Assembly: GCF_003589745.1 (NCBI RefSeq)
Contig: NZ_CP032364.1
Location: forward strand, 62,001-126,000
From: Lachnoanaerobaculum umeaense
Lineage (GTDB): Bacteria > Bacillota > Clostridia > Lachnospirales > Lachnospiraceae
DNA length: 64,000 nt
Direction of reading: 5' to 3'
Shown here one piece after another: positions 37,680-47,066 of this stretch. The position numbers and the translations under genes were made by a program. Below the pieces are notes generated by a model, which was given only the letters and a program-made list of their open reading frames with translations, had not been told where the DNA came from and did not search any database. Each line of letters begins with the position of its first letter. Within the stretch, counting starts at the first letter, position 1.

Positions 37680-37714
37680 ACAAAAATAAAAAGCTGCTAC
37701 TTATGTAACAGCTT
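37680..37714 (-). terminator. Terminator of tRNA-Leu
   Basis: On the minus strand, stem AAGCTGTTAC/GTAGCAGCTT (plus positions 37691-37700 and 37705-37714, one mismatch) with a 4-nt loop, then TTTTATTTTTG. Confidence 0.8.
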
Positions 37715-37718
37715 CTAC

Positions 37719-37798
37719 TGCGGGTGACAGGACTTGAACCTGCACGGTCGCCCACAAGAACCTAAATCTTGCGTGTCTGCCAATTCCACCACACCCGC
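37719..37798 (-). tRNA. tRNA-Leu (anticodon UAG)
   Basis: An 80-nt class II tRNA without an encoded CCA. The acceptor GCGGGTG pairs with CACCCGC and the discriminator is A. The D arm reads TGGCAGACACGC. The anticodon stem CAAGA/TCTTG encloses loop TTTAGGT, so the anticodon is TAG at 37762-37764. A variable arm and GGTTCAAGTCC T-arm follow. A perfect sigma70-like promoter and a terminator flank it. Confidence 0.95.
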
Positions 37799-37809
37799 AT
37801 ACGAAAGGA

Positions 37810-37838
37810 ATTATACTTTAAATAAATATTGATGTCAA
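37810..37838 (-). promoter_or_regulatory. Consensus promoter of tRNA-Leu
   Basis: On the minus strand, TTGACA (37833-37838), 17 nt, TATAAT (37810-37815), 11 nt before the mature tRNA 5' end. Both hexamers match consensus exactly. The IS target duplication begins at the very next base, 37839. Confidence 0.88.
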
Positions 37839-37864
37839 GAGAAAAATTGTTTGCTGTATTTTTT
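37839..37864. repeat. Target-site duplication, left copy
   Basis: A 26-bp sequence (GAGAAAAATTG...CTGTATTTTTT) identical to 39441-39466. Length could be 26-28 bp because of the T-run. It marks where the IS inserted. Confidence 0.88.
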
Positions 37865-37987
37865 TATAAGCCATAAATGATAAAGTCCTAGTATACCACA
37901 AATAAAAATGTCCCACTTATGGTAGAATACTATTTTGTATATTCTAACACTAGGAGGAACTGACTTATCAGAAAGGTTATTTTATCA

Positions 37988-39376
37988 ATGGATGAACAAA
38001 GAAAGTATGAAGTTATCAAAGGTCTGGTAGATCACCCCGATACAGCTAATAAGGATAGAGCTGCTCTTATCCTAGGATGCACCAAAAGGCATATAAACCG
38101 TATGATACAGGGTTATATTAAAGATGGTAAGGCATTCTTTATTCATGGTAACAGAGGCAAAAAGCCGGCTACCACTATCTGTCCTGATATCAGAAGTCAG
38201 GTTCTTGATCTATACAGAACTAAATACTACGAAGCTAACTTTGAACACTTTACAGAGCTTCTAAAAAAGCATGAAGGCATAAGTATCTCTTCTTCCTCTG
38301 TAATGAGTATTTTGGAGTCAGAGTACATTCTATCTCCAAAGGCTACAAAAGCTAAGCGTAGACGCATTAAGCAAACTCTCAGAGCTAAGAAGGAAGCTGC
38401 AACATCAAAAAGGGAATTATCACAGATACAAGCTAACTTAGTAGCAGTTGAAGATGCTCACAGTCGTCGTCCAAGATGTGCTTATTTTGGTGAATTGCTT
38501 CAGATGGATGCTACCCCTTATGAATGGGTGCCGGGACAGATATGGCATCTACATTTGGCTATTGATGATGCCTCAGGTGTTGTCACAGGTGCCTGGTTTG
38601 ATACTCAGGAAACTCTTAATGGATACTACCATGTATTTGAGCAGATTCTTACTGATTATGGTATTCCTTATAAGTTTCTTACTGATAAACGAACTGTATT
38701 TACTTACAAGAAAAAAGGTGCCTTATCTGACGACAAAGACACCTATACACAGTTTGCATACGCCTGTAAGCAACTTGGCACACAGCTTGAATCAAGCAGC
38801 GTACCACAGGCTAAAGGACGTATAGAACGATTGAATCAGACTTTACAGTCACGCCTGCCTATTGAGTTTAGACTCGCAGGCGTAACCGATATCCATAAAG
38901 CCAATGAATTCATTTACCACTACATAAAAGAATTCAATGAGAAGTTCGCACTTCCACTTTATGGTATCAAATCTGTCTTTGAAACGCAACCATCTAAAGA
39001 AAAAATAAATCTTACTTTGGCGGTTTTAACTGAGAGAACTGTTGATGCCGGACATGCGATTCAATTCGAGAAGAAATTTTATAAGATGATAGATAATAAA
39101 GGATTGCAGACCCATTATCGAAAAGGTACCAAGGTTATGCTTATCAAGGCATTTGATAGGTCTATGTTTGTGTGCGTAAATGACAAAGATATTTATGCAC
39201 TGGAAGAAATACCGGCTCATGAGCATAAATCTAAGGACTTGGACGCTGACTACAAACAGCCAAAACCTAGAAAGCCTTATATACCTCCAATGAACCATCC
39301 TTGGAGATTGGATGCCTTTAATAAATTCGCACACTCACAGCCACACAGAATTGAAGAAGACATAAAAAGTGCATAA
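37988..39376 (+). CDS. IS1202-like (ISNCY family) DDE transposase
   Basis: A 462-aa transposase. An N-terminal helix-turn-helix region (MDEQRKYEVIKGLVDHPDTANKDRAALILGCTKRHINRMIQGY) is followed by an rve-type catalytic core. The putative catalytic triad is D174 (QMDATPYEW), D233 (FLTDKRTVF) and E280 (GRIERLNQ). The C-terminal tail is basic and Pro-rich. No frameshift or stop interrupts it, so it may be active. A GAAAGG site lies before the ATG. Confidence 0.9.
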   Translation: MDEQRKYEVIKGLVDHPDTANKDRAALILGCTKRHINRMIQGYIKDGKAFFIHGNRGKKPATTICPDIRSQVLDLYRTKYYEANFEHFTELLKKHEGISISSSSVMSILESEYILSPKATKAKRRRIKQTLRAKKEAATSKRELSQIQANLVAVEDAHSRRPRCAYFGELLQMDATPYEWVPGQIWHLHLAIDDASGVVTGAWFDTQETLNGYYHVFEQILTDYGIPYKFLTDKRTVFTYKKKGALSDDKDTYTQFAYACKQLGTQLESSSVPQAKGRIERLNQTLQSRLPIEFRLAGVTDIHKANEFIYHYIKEFNEKFALPLYGIKSVFETQPSKEKINLTLAVLTERTVDAGHAIQFEKKFYKMIDNKGLQTHYRKGTKVMLIKAFDRSMFVCVNDKDIYALEEIPAHEHKSKDLDADYKQPKPRKPYIPPMNHPWRLDAFNKFAHSQPHRIEEDIKSA

Positions 39377-39378
39377 TA

Positions 39379-39400
39379 AAAGCCCCTTTGTGGGGGCTTA
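39379..39400 (+). terminator. Terminator at the transposase end
   Basis: AAGCCCC-TTTGT-GGGGGCTT hairpin, with A before and TATAAATT after, just downstream of the transposase stop and inside the IS. Confidence 0.75.
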
Positions 39401-39440
39401 TAAATTAATTATTTTGGGACATAATCATTTATGCTTGACA

Positions 39441-39466
39441 GAGAAAAATTGTTTGCTGTATTTTTT
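39441..39466. repeat. Target-site duplication, right copy
   Basis: Exact repeat of 37839-37864, directly after the right end of the IS. Confidence 0.88.
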
Positions 39467-39582
39467 TTAGAGTGGCGAAAAGTTTTTCAGTTTGAAAAGA
39501 ATTTTCTTATGGCATATCATATAGAAAGAAGTTTATATAGTTATTCTTTAGTAAAGCTAAAGAGAAAGATATAAGGTGTTTT

Positions 39583-40173
39583 ATGTTTTCAAATAGTATT
39601 CAGAAGATATTTGATGCCATAGTGGCGGATAAGGAGAATGAGGATTTCACTAAAGTAGGTATTTCCCCTTTATTTTCAGCTCCTGAGAATTCCAAAGTGA
39701 TGATAGTAGGGCAGGCCCCGGGAATCAAGGCACAGGAGGCAGGGAAGTATTGGTACGATAAAAGTGGAGATAGACTTCGAGAATGGATGGGTGTGGATGA
39801 AAGAACATTCTATGAGTCTGATATATTTGCCATTATACCTATGGATTTTTATTATCCGGGAAAAGGAAAAAGTGGGGATCTACCGCCAAGAAAGGATTTT
39901 GCACCTAAATGGCACCCCAAGATATTGAAAGAATTACAAAATATAGATCTTATCATTCTTATAGGACAGTACGCCCAAAAATATTATTTGGGTAGCAGAG
40001 AAAAGTCCAATCTAACAGAAACAGTAAAAGCATATAAAGAATATTTACCCAAGTACTTGCCAATAGTGCATCCTTCACCCAGAAATATGATATGGTTGAA
40101 GAAAAACCCATGGTTTGAAAATGAAATAGTGCCAGTGTTACAAGAAAAAATCAGAGGATATTTGAGGCATTGA
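39583..40173 (+). CDS. Uracil-DNA glycosylase family protein
   Basis: A 196-aa protein of the UDG superfamily, single-domain. Motif A region VMIVGQAPGIKAQEAGKYWYDKSGDRLREWMG includes GQAPG. The middle contains IFAIIPMDFYYPGKGKSGDLPPRKDFAPKWHP, and the motif B region LPIVHPSPRNMIWLKKNPWF contains HPSPRN. Family members remove uracil from DNA or are uncharacterised relatives; the substrate is not proven. Start ATG 39583 follows AAGGTG. It lies 47 nt before carA and may be co-transcribed with it. Confidence 0.85.
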   Translation: MFSNSIQKIFDAIVADKENEDFTKVGISPLFSAPENSKVMIVGQAPGIKAQEAGKYWYDKSGDRLREWMGVDERTFYESDIFAIIPMDFYYPGKGKSGDLPPRKDFAPKWHPKILKELQNIDLIILIGQYAQKYYLGSREKSNLTETVKAYKEYLPKYLPIVHPSPRNMIWLKKNPWFENEIVPVLQEKIRGYLRH

Positions 40174-40219
40174 TTAAATATTGTAGTTTTATTAAAGGTT
40201 TAGATTCGAGAGGAATAAG

Positions 40220-41287
40220 ATGAAAGCATATCTAATTTTAGAAGATGGAAGTGTGTATGAAGGAAACAGTGTCGGAGCCGAAAAATCAGTAGTTAGTGAG
40301 ATAGTGTTCAATACATCTATGACCGGATATCTGGAGGTGATGACAGATCCATCATATGCGGGTCAGGCTGTAGTAATGACATATCCTTTGATTGGAAATT
40401 ACGGTATTTGTTATGAGGATATAGAATCAAATAAAGCCTGGGTAGACGCTTTTATAGTAAGAGAATTATCTGAAGTAGCTTCAAATTTTAGAAACGAAGA
40501 TAGTATACAAAATTTCTTGAAAGTAAATAATATTCCATGTATTACAGGCATTGATACCAGAGATTTAACAAAGAGACTAAGAGAATATGGCACTATGAAT
40601 GGAATGATAATTACTACAGGCTCTTATGATATATCAGAAGTATCACAAAAAATAAAAGAATATAGTGTCAAGGGTGTAGTAAAGAAAACCAGTACAGATA
40701 AATCTTATACTTTAGATGGAAAAGGAAAAAGGGTAGTGCTGATGGACTTTGGTGCAAAAAGAAATATAGCAAAACAGCTACAAAAAAGAGGATGTGAAGT
40801 TATAGTAGTGCCATGTGATACTACTGCTGATGATATCATTAAATTAAATCCGGATGGCATTATGCTAAGCAATGGTCCGGGAGATCCAAAGGAGAATGTA
40901 GATATAATAAAGGAAATAAAAAAGCTATATGATTCAGATATTCCGATATTTGCAATATGTCTGGGACATCAGCTGATGGCACTTGCTACAGGTGCAGATA
41001 CATATAAACTTAAATATGGACATAGAGGTGGCAACCATCCGGTAAAAGATTTGGAAAATGGAAAGACATATATTTCTTCACAAAATCATGGATATGCAGT
41101 GGATGAGAGTACATTGAATAAGAGTATATGTATTCCGGCATTTGTAAATGTAAATGATAATACTAATGAAGGACTTAGATATATAAACAAAAATATTTTT
41201 ACAGTACAATATCATCCGGAGGCATGCCCCGGACCACGAGACAACTCATATTTGTTTGATAAGTTTATAAAGATGATGGAGGACTAA
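40220..41287 (+). CDS. carA: Carbamoyl-phosphate synthase small (glutaminase) subunit
   Basis: A 355-aa class I glutamine amidotransferase that supplies ammonia to CarB for arginine and pyrimidine synthesis. It has the N-terminal CPSase_sm_chain domain (MKAYLILEDGSVYEGNSVGAE) and the C-terminal GATase with nucleophile Cys247 in FAICLGHQ and the HPEA catalytic His-x-Glu. Full length for the family. Its stop is immediately followed by the carB ATG. No pyrimidine attenuator is visible in the short leader. Confidence 0.97.
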   Translation: MKAYLILEDGSVYEGNSVGAEKSVVSEIVFNTSMTGYLEVMTDPSYAGQAVVMTYPLIGNYGICYEDIESNKAWVDAFIVRELSEVASNFRNEDSIQNFLKVNNIPCITGIDTRDLTKRLREYGTMNGMIITTGSYDISEVSQKIKEYSVKGVVKKTSTDKSYTLDGKGKRVVLMDFGAKRNIAKQLQKRGCEVIVVPCDTTADDIIKLNPDGIMLSNGPGDPKENVDIIKEIKKLYDSDIPIFAICLGHQLMALATGADTYKLKYGHRGGNHPVKDLENGKTYISSQNHGYAVDESTLNKSICIPAFVNVNDNTNEGLRYINKNIFTVQYHPEACPGPRDNSYLFDKFIKMMED

Positions 41288-43420
41288 ATGCCAAGGAATA
41301 CAGATATTAAAAAAGTATTAGTAATAGGATCAGGTCCGATAGTTATCGGACAGGCAGCAGAATTTGATTATGCAGGTACGCAGGGATGTCGAGCATTAAA
41401 AGAAGAAGGAGTAGAAGTTGTACTTATCAATTCAAACCCTGCCACAATTATGACGGATAAGGATATTGCGGACAGGGTATATATAGAGCCGCTTACTACA
41501 GAGTTTATAAAAGAGATCATCAGAAAGGAGAGGCCTGATTCGGTATTGCCTACTTTGGGAGGACAAGCAGGATTAAATCTTGCTATGGAGCTTTTTGAGG
41601 AAGGCTTTTTTGATAAGGAGAATGTAAGGCTGATAGGTACCACAGCTCTTACAATAAAAAAGGCAGAGGATAGAGATACTTTCAAGCATACTATGGAAAA
41701 AATAGGTGAACCTATTGCCGCATCAAAAGTAGTGGAGGATGTAGAAGGTGGTGTGAATTATGCCAAAACTCTAGGATATCCGGTAGTACTTAGACCGGCA
41801 TATACTTTGGGCGGCTCAGGTGGTGGCATAGTCTATAATGAAGAAGAACTTATAGAAACTTTGGATAATGGTCTAAGACTCTCAAGAGTTGGTCAAGTAT
41901 TAGTAGAGAGAAGTATTGCAGGATGGAAAGAAATAGAATATGAAGTGATGCGTGACGGCATTGGAAATGTTATAACTGTCTGCAATATGGAAAATATTGA
42001 TCCTGTAGGAGTTCATACAGGTGACTCCATAGTGGTAGCACCAATTCAGACTCTTGGAGATAAGGAATACCAAATGCTTAGAAGTTCTGCACTAAATATT
42101 ATTACAGAGTTGGGAATTACAGGCGGTTGCAATGTTCAGTATGCACTAAATCCTGATACCTTTGAATACTGTGTAATAGAGGTTAATCCAAGAGTTTCAA
42201 GGTCGTCTGCTTTGGCAAGTAAGGCTACAGGCTACCCTATAGCTAAGGTAGCTGCAAAAATAGCTTTGGGATACACTTTGGATGAGATAAAGAATGCAGT
42301 AACAGGAAAGACTTATGCGGCATTTGAACCTATGCTTGATTATGTAGTTGTTAAGATGCCTAGATTGCCATTTGATAAATTTATAAGTGCTAAGAGAGTT
42401 CTGGGTACTCAGATGAAGGCAACCGGCGAGGTAATGAGTATTTGTACCAATTTTGAAGGTGGACTTATGAAAGCCATTCGCTCACTTGAACAACATGTTG
42501 AAAGTTTGCTTAGCTATGACTATAGCCATCTGGATGTGGAAAGCTTAAAACTTGAACTAAAAAAGGTTGATGATAAAAGAATCTGGGTGATTGCCGAGGC
42601 ATTGAGAAAGGGAATTTCATTTGAGGAAATACATGAAATAACAAAGATTGATATATGGTTTATTTCAAAGATATACAATATTATAAAAATGGAAAAGAGA
42701 CTTTCCCATGAACCACTTGAAAAGGAACTTTTAAAAGAGGCAAAGAGAATAGAGTTTCCTGATAAGCTTATAGCTATGCTGTCAAAAAGAAGAGAAGAGG
42801 AAATAAAGGAATTAAGGCATAGCTTTGATATAAGGGCAGCTTATAAGATGGTAGATACCTGTGCCGGAGAGTTTGAATCTGAGACTCCATATTATTATTC
42901 CTGCTATGATGGGGTAAACGAGGCAAAATCAAATAATAGGAAAAAAGTATTGGTACTTGGTTCCGGACCTATAAGAATAGGGCAGGGAATAGAGTTTGAT
43001 TTTTGCAGTGTTCACTGTACATGGGAGTTTAGTAGACAGGGCTATGAGACAATTATTATAAATAATAATCCCGAAACTGTAAGTACAGACTTTGATATTG
43101 CAGATAAGCTCTACTTTGAGCCTCTTACTCCTGAGGATGTAGAGAGTATTGTAGATATAGAAAAGCCTGACGGTGCAGTAGTACAGTTTGGAGGTCAGAC
43201 TGTTATTAAGCTTACAGAAAGTTTGATGAAAATGGGAGTACCGATTCTTGGTACAGATGCAAGGGATGTGGATGTAGCAGAGGATCCGGAGTTTAGAGTT
43301 ACATTTGACAACAATATAGTTTCAAGAAGTAATTATTTGGATTTTAGAAATAGAGGTTTTGATAGAAGGCTTTTAGATGAGAAAATAAGACTTATGGAGA
43401 TAAAAGTAAATGGATTATAG
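41288..43420 (+). CDS. carB: Carbamoyl-phosphate synthase large subunit, truncated and fused to a VTC-like fragment
   Basis: The frame has 710 codons, whereas CarB is ~1070. Residues 1-666 are good CarB: first pre-ATP-grasp and ATP-grasp half ([57 protein letters not shown]), oligomerisation domain, and the start of the second half ([20 protein letters not shown]...PETVSTDFD...[11 protein letters not shown]). Just after VAED (666) the homology stops. The last 44 residues ([14 protein letters not shown]...[18 protein letters not shown]) look like an internal piece of a VTC-domain polyphosphate polymerase. The second ATP-grasp and the allosteric MGS domain are absent, so normal carbamoyl phosphate synthesis is not expected. 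Confidence 0.9.
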   Translation: MPRNTDIKKVLVIGSGPIVIGQAAEFDYAGTQGCRALKEEGVEVVLINSNPATIMTDKDIADRVYIEPLTTEFIKEIIRKERPDSVLPTLGGQAGLNLAMELFEEGFFDKENVRLIGTTALTIKKAEDRDTFKHTMEKIGEPIAASKVVEDVEGGVNYAKTLGYPVVLRPAYTLGGSGGGIVYNEEELIETLDNGLRLSRVGQVLVERSIAGWKEIEYEVMRDGIGNVITVCNMENIDPVGVHTGDSIVVAPIQTLGDKEYQMLRSSALNIITELGITGGCNVQYALNPDTFEYCVIEVNPRVSRSSALASKATGYPIAKVAAKIALGYTLDEIKNAVTGKTYAAFEPMLDYVVVKMPRLPFDKFISAKRVLGTQMKATGEVMSICTNFEGGLMKAIRSLEQHVESLLSYDYSHLDVESLKLELKKVDDKRIWVIAEALRKGISFEEIHEITKIDIWFISKIYNIIKMEKRLSHEPLEKELLKEAKRIEFPDKLIAMLSKRREEEIKELRHSFDIRAAYKMVDTCAGEFESETPYYYSCYDGVNEAKSNNRKKVLVLGSGPIRIGQGIEFDFCSVHCTWEFSRQGYETIIINNNPETVSTDFDIADKLYFEPLTPEDVESIVDIEKPDGAVVQFGGQTVIKLTESLMKMGVPILGTDARDVDVAEDPEFRVTFDNNIVSRSNYLDFRNRGFDRRLLDEKIRLMEIKVNGL
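43286..43420 (+). pseudogene. VTC-domain (polyphosphate polymerase) fragment fused to carB
   Basis: This 44-codon in-frame tail has the pattern RVTFDxNI-x-R-x-x-x-LDFRNRG-x-x-x-RLLDE-x-x-x-LMEIKV-x-G, which I recognise from VTC-domain proteins. There the segment normally continues into a (A)xPLWL stretch that is missing here. Both ends of the domain are therefore lost. A stop and a terminator follow. Confidence 0.6.
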
Positions 43421-43428
43421 AGACCACT

Positions 43429-43458
43429 AAGGGACATTGAATACTCAATGCCCCCTTT
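43429..43458. terminator. Terminator after carB
   Basis: AAGGG-A-CATTGA (43429-43440), loop ATAC, TCAATG-CC-CCCTT (43445-43457), then T/A. It lies between convergent carB and the 43468 gene. Confidence 0.65.
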
Positions 43459-43467
43459 ATAGTTATC

Positions 43468-43812
43468 CTACTGTATTTTGGTCATTTTACCACTGTAATC
43501 CACATAGTAATTGTCAATCCACTGATCCAAAGCTAAGGTTCCGTTAGTATTTAAGTAATACCAAGAACCTGATGATTTAATCCATCCGGTCTTCATGATG
43601 CCATTCTTATCTAAATAGTAAGTCTGATCATTGTAGCTTATAAAGCCTGAAGCAGGATTGCCTGAATTGTCAACAACTTTCCATTCACTGCCTGTCTGAC
43701 TCCACTTGAAAGAGTTCGCATCTGTAATCTTCATGGCAGCATAGCCGGGTACAGCAACAGTTATGGAAATAGTGGCAGTAAGCAATAACATAGATATAGT
43801 TTTCTTCAACAT
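43468..43812 (-). CDS. Small secreted cell-wall/choline-binding-repeat protein
   Basis: A 114-aa protein. The signal peptide (MLKKTISMLLLTATISITVAVPGYAA preceded by one Met) has a basic start and AYA-like cleavage motif (GYAA, about 25-27). About three aromatic/Gly cell-wall-binding repeats follow (GFISYNDQTYYLDKNGIMKTGW, GSWYYLNTNG, NYYVDYSGKM), of the type that bind choline or wall polymers. There is no catalytic domain, so it may be an adaptor or a fragment. The start Met at 43812 is set by GAGG 7 nt upstream; an ATG four codons earlier is possible. Confidence 0.75.
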   Translation of the reverse strand: MLKKTISMLLLTATISITVAVPGYAAMKITDANSFKWSQTGSEWKVVDNSGNPASGFISYNDQTYYLDKNGIMKTGWIKSSGSWYYLNTNGTLALDQWIDNYYVDYSGKMTKIQ

Positions 43813-44148
43813 AACTGACCTCATTTTCCATCAAAATATTCAAGCTAAAACTATAGCTTGTAATATTATTATAGCAATTTTTTTTTGTTTGAAAAGAGAA
43901 TATATATGATGGTAAGAAACCGTAAGAAAAAAGAAAGAGATTAAGTTGCAATATATTTGGTATTAAAATATGACATCTAAGATACAATATGAAATGCTAT
44001 AATACTTATAAATCTTATGGTATAATCTATAGTATTGAAGTTTTATAATGTGTTTTGATATTTGACATAGATTATAAAACATTTTGGTCGTGAGTACTGA
44101 CTTTATAAAATAAACATATATGTACTTAAAAAATTTAGGGAGATAAAT
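43813..44148. other. Intergenic region before the sugar operon, no gene seen
   Basis: 336 nt of A/T-rich DNA between divergent units. Several TATAAT-like hexamers (for example 43998-44003 and 44021-44026) and a TTGACA at 44062-44067 are present, but I find no pair at good spacing. A TTAGGGAG site precedes the ATG at 44149. Confidence 0.5.
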
Positions 44149-46083
44149 ATGAAAATCAAATTGAGCAAATATATTGCGAAAAGACTTGTAGAACTTGGAA
44201 TTTGTCATGGTTTCAGTGTTACAGGTGGTGGTGCTATGCATTTAAATAATGCTTTGGGACATGAAGATGGATTAACTATTACATATAATCATCATGAGCA
44301 GGCCTGTGCTATGGCGGCAGAAGCTTATGCCAGAATTAACAATCAGATGGCAGTATTATGTGTTACAACAGGCCCGGGAGGTACAAATGCTATTACAGGA
44401 GTACTTGGAGCATGGCTTGATTCAATACCGATGTTTGTGCTTTCGGGTCAGGTAAGATATGATTGGACAGCCAGATCTTCAAGAGTTGGTATCAGAGCTA
44501 TGGGAGATCAAGAGTTTGATATATGTCAGTCTATAGACTGTATGTGCAAGTATAGTGAGATGGTTATAGAGCCTATGAGGATCAAGTATTTGGTTGAAAA
44601 ATGTGCATATCTTGCAACACATGGCAGGCCGGGACCGGTATGGCTTGATATACCATTGGACGTACAGGCAAGTTTTATAGAAGAAGACGAGCTTATAGGT
44701 TTTGATATTGCAAACTATGAATTAGGAGGTGATGGCTGGGAAAAACCGTCACCATATAAGAAAGATATAGATAATTATACAAAGCTTGATTTGGATGATG
44801 AAGCTAAACCGGTATCAGATGAAGTATTGGAAGAAATAATAGATAAAATTAGAAATGCAAAAAGACCGGTATTTAATGCAGGCAACGGCATAAGAATAGG
44901 AAATGCACATAAAGAGTTTTTAGAGCTTATTGATTTGTTAAACATACCGGTAGTCGTTGGCTGGAATTCAGAGGATTGCTTGGAGGTTGAGCATCCTTTA
45001 TATGCCGGAAGACCGGGAAATTTTGGTGACAGACCGGGAAACTTCGCAGTTCAAAACTCAGATCTTGTATTGTCAGTGGGTTCAAGACTCAGTCTTAGAC
45101 AGGTAGGATTTAATCACAAGGGATGGGCTAGAGAAGCCTTTACTATAATCAATGATATTGATATTGAGGAGTTAAAGAAACCTACTCTGCATGTCGATAT
45201 ACCTGTGCATGCAGATTGCAAGATATTTATGCAGCAGTTGATTGATGCATTGAAGAAGCAAAAGACTCCGGTATTTGAAGGCGGTAAAGGCTTGCGTGAA
45301 ATGAGTTGGAATGAAACAGTTAAGTACTGGTTAAAGAGATATCCTGTGTGCAAAGAGGAATTTCTTGAAAATGATGATAGCAAAAAAGCAAATGTATATG
45401 CTTTTATCAATGAGATAGGAAACAGAGCAAAACAAGATCAGATAACAGTAGTGGGAAATGGTTCAGCCTGTGTAGTAGGTGGACATTCGTATATAATCAA
45501 GAAGGGACAGAGATTTATATCAAATTCAGCAGTTGCTTCTATGGGCTATGATTTACCGGCTGCAATAGGTGCATATCTGGCTAATCTTGATGAAAAGAGA
45601 TATGATAAGGAACTGATATTGATTACCGGTGATGGCAGTATACAGATGAACTTACAGGAGTTACAGACAATACTGCATCATAAGATGAACATCAAAATAT
45701 TTCTGATAAATAATGAAGGCTATCACAGTATCAGGCAGACACAGTCTAAATTCTTTAGTGATGAACCGATGGTTGGAATAGGTCCTGACAGTGGAGATCT
45801 TTCTTTCCCTGATATGGGTAGAATATCAGAAGCTTATGGCATTCACTATATCAGTGCAAAGACAAACTCTGAGCTTTCAGAGGCTGTAGCTAAGACATTT
45901 GAGATGGCAGGACCAGTTATCTGTGAGGCATTCGTAACCAAGGAACAAAACTTTGAGCCGAAATCATCAGGTAAGCAATTACCGGATGGAAGAATGGTAA
46001 GCCCACCACTTGAGGACTTGGTACCATTTTTATCAGATGAGGAGATGGAAGAAAATATGATAATACCAAGAATGCCGGATTAA
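44149..46083 (+). CDS. Thiamine-diphosphate-dependent enzyme, acetolactate-synthase-like
   Basis: A 644-aa ThDP enzyme with the three-domain fold. The N-terminal pyrimidine-binding domain has catalytic Glu in YNHHEQACAMAAEAYAR. A central domain includes KRPVFNAGNGIRIG. The C-terminal pyrophosphate-binding domain has GDGSIQMNLQELQTI...NNEGYHSIRQTQ. It is longer than acetolactate synthase and has a C-terminal extension (SGKQLPDGRMVSPPLEDLVPF). Relatives in polysaccharide loci, such as YerE, add two-carbon branches to nucleotide sugars. Its neighbours (SDR, C-methyltransferase) fit that role. The sugar substrate is unknown, and other ThDP reactions (decarboxylase or lyase) remain possible. Confidence 0.8.
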   Translation: MKIKLSKYIAKRLVELGICHGFSVTGGGAMHLNNALGHEDGLTITYNHHEQACAMAAEAYARINNQMAVLCVTTGPGGTNAITGVLGAWLDSIPMFVLSGQVRYDWTARSSRVGIRAMGDQEFDICQSIDCMCKYSEMVIEPMRIKYLVEKCAYLATHGRPGPVWLDIPLDVQASFIEEDELIGFDIANYELGGDGWEKPSPYKKDIDNYTKLDLDDEAKPVSDEVLEEIIDKIRNAKRPVFNAGNGIRIGNAHKEFLELIDLLNIPVVVGWNSEDCLEVEHPLYAGRPGNFGDRPGNFAVQNSDLVLSVGSRLSLRQVGFNHKGWAREAFTIINDIDIEELKKPTLHVDIPVHADCKIFMQQLIDALKKQKTPVFEGGKGLREMSWNETVKYWLKRYPVCKEEFLENDDSKKANVYAFINEIGNRAKQDQITVVGNGSACVVGGHSYIIKKGQRFISNSAVASMGYDLPAAIGAYLANLDEKRYDKELILITGDGSIQMNLQELQTILHHKMNIKIFLINNEGYHSIRQTQSKFFSDEPMVGIGPDSGDLSFPDMGRISEAYGIHYISAKTNSELSEAVAKTFEMAGPVICEAFVTKEQNFEPKSSGKQLPDGRMVSPPLEDLVPFLSDEEMEENMIIPRMPD

Positions 46084-46092
46084 AGGAAATTT

Positions 46093-47043
46093 ATGAGAAT
46101 ACTTATTACAGGGGCTGCTTCTTTTTTGGGCAGTCATTTGGTGGAATATTTTCTTGATAGAGGTGATGATGTACTTGCCTTGGTGAGAGAGAATGCCAGA
46201 GGTAGAGAAAGGCTTTCAAAGTATGAAGAAAAACCAAACTTTAAAACTATAGTTTTGGATATGATGGATATTGAAGGATTAGAAGAAGACTTTGATATAT
46301 GTATACATCTAGCTTGGGGCGGTATAGGCAAGGCAGGAAGAATGGATAGAGCTATTCAATCGGAAAATATAGAGGCCGCAAAGATACTGATGAAATTGTG
46401 TAAGGAGAAGAATGCAAAAAGGATGCTCTTTGCCGGTTCCCAGGCAGAGTATGGTCAGACATTGGAGGATATACAAAAAAGATATGGAGAAAACTTTGAT
46501 ATCAAAGATATAGATATGCAGTATGAGGATTCTCCTACTTTTCCAAAGTCTGAATATGGTAAGGCTAAGCTTGAACTTAAGAGGGAGTTAAAGACTCTTG
46601 GAGATAAACTTGGTATAGAATATGTACATATGCGAATTTTTTCGGTGTTTGGAAAAGGAGACCATGAGACTTCTCTTATATCCTCATGTATAAATAATTT
46701 CATGAAAAATAAAGATGTGTATATAGGTGAGTGTAAGCAGGCTTGGAACTATATATATATTAAAGACCTTTGCCAGGCTGTATACCTATTGTCAAAAAAA
46801 GATTTAGAATCTAAATATGTATTCAATATAGCCAGTGAAAACAACAGGGTTTTGATGGATTATGTAAATAATATGAAAGATATACTGAAAAGTAAAAGTA
46901 GTATCATAGTGGAAAAAAGAGAAGCTGCAAGTGAGGGTACACCTTTTTTAAATCCGGATATTAGTAAATTAAAGGAAATAGGTTTTAAGGAAGTTTACGG
47001 CTTTGAAGGCGGTATCATAGAAATGTGTGATATCAAGGCTTAA
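46093..47043 (+). CDS. NAD-dependent epimerase/dehydratase (extended SDR)
   Basis: A 316-aa SDR. The Rossmann motif ILITGAASFLGSHLVEYFLDRG is at 3-23. HLAWGG is the family's H-x-A-x-G segment, SQAEYG is the active-site region, and Y-x-x-x-K appears in SEYGKAKLE. It acts on nucleotide sugars as an epimerase, reductase or dehydratase. It starts 9 nt after the ThDP-enzyme stop with AAAGGAAATTT upstream, so the two are in one operon. The exact reaction is not determinable. Confidence 0.85.
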   Translation: MRILITGAASFLGSHLVEYFLDRGDDVLALVRENARGRERLSKYEEKPNFKTIVLDMMDIEGLEEDFDICIHLAWGGIGKAGRMDRAIQSENIEAAKILMKLCKEKNAKRMLFAGSQAEYGQTLEDIQKRYGENFDIKDIDMQYEDSPTFPKSEYGKAKLELKRELKTLGDKLGIEYVHMRIFSVFGKGDHETSLISSCINNFMKNKDVYIGECKQAWNYIYIKDLCQAVYLLSKKDLESKYVFNIASENNRVLMDYVNNMKDILKSKSSIIVEKREAASEGTPFLNPDISKLKEIGFKEVYGFEGGIIEMCDIKA

Positions 47044-47066
47044 AGAATATACATAGGAGAATATTT

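Larger units (their letters stand above)
37865..39440 (+). mobile_element. IS1202-like insertion sequence, complete (1576 bp)
   Basis: A single transposase gene with imperfect ~24-bp terminal inverted repeats. The left end, 37865-37888, reads TATAAGCC-ATAAATGAT-AAA-GTCC. The right end, complement of 39417-39440, reads TGTCAAGC-ATAAATGAT-TAT-GTCC. Flanking 26-bp direct repeats fit the IS1202 group (ISNCY), whose members are known for unusually long target duplications. The perfect duplication suggests a recent insertion. Confidence 0.85.
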
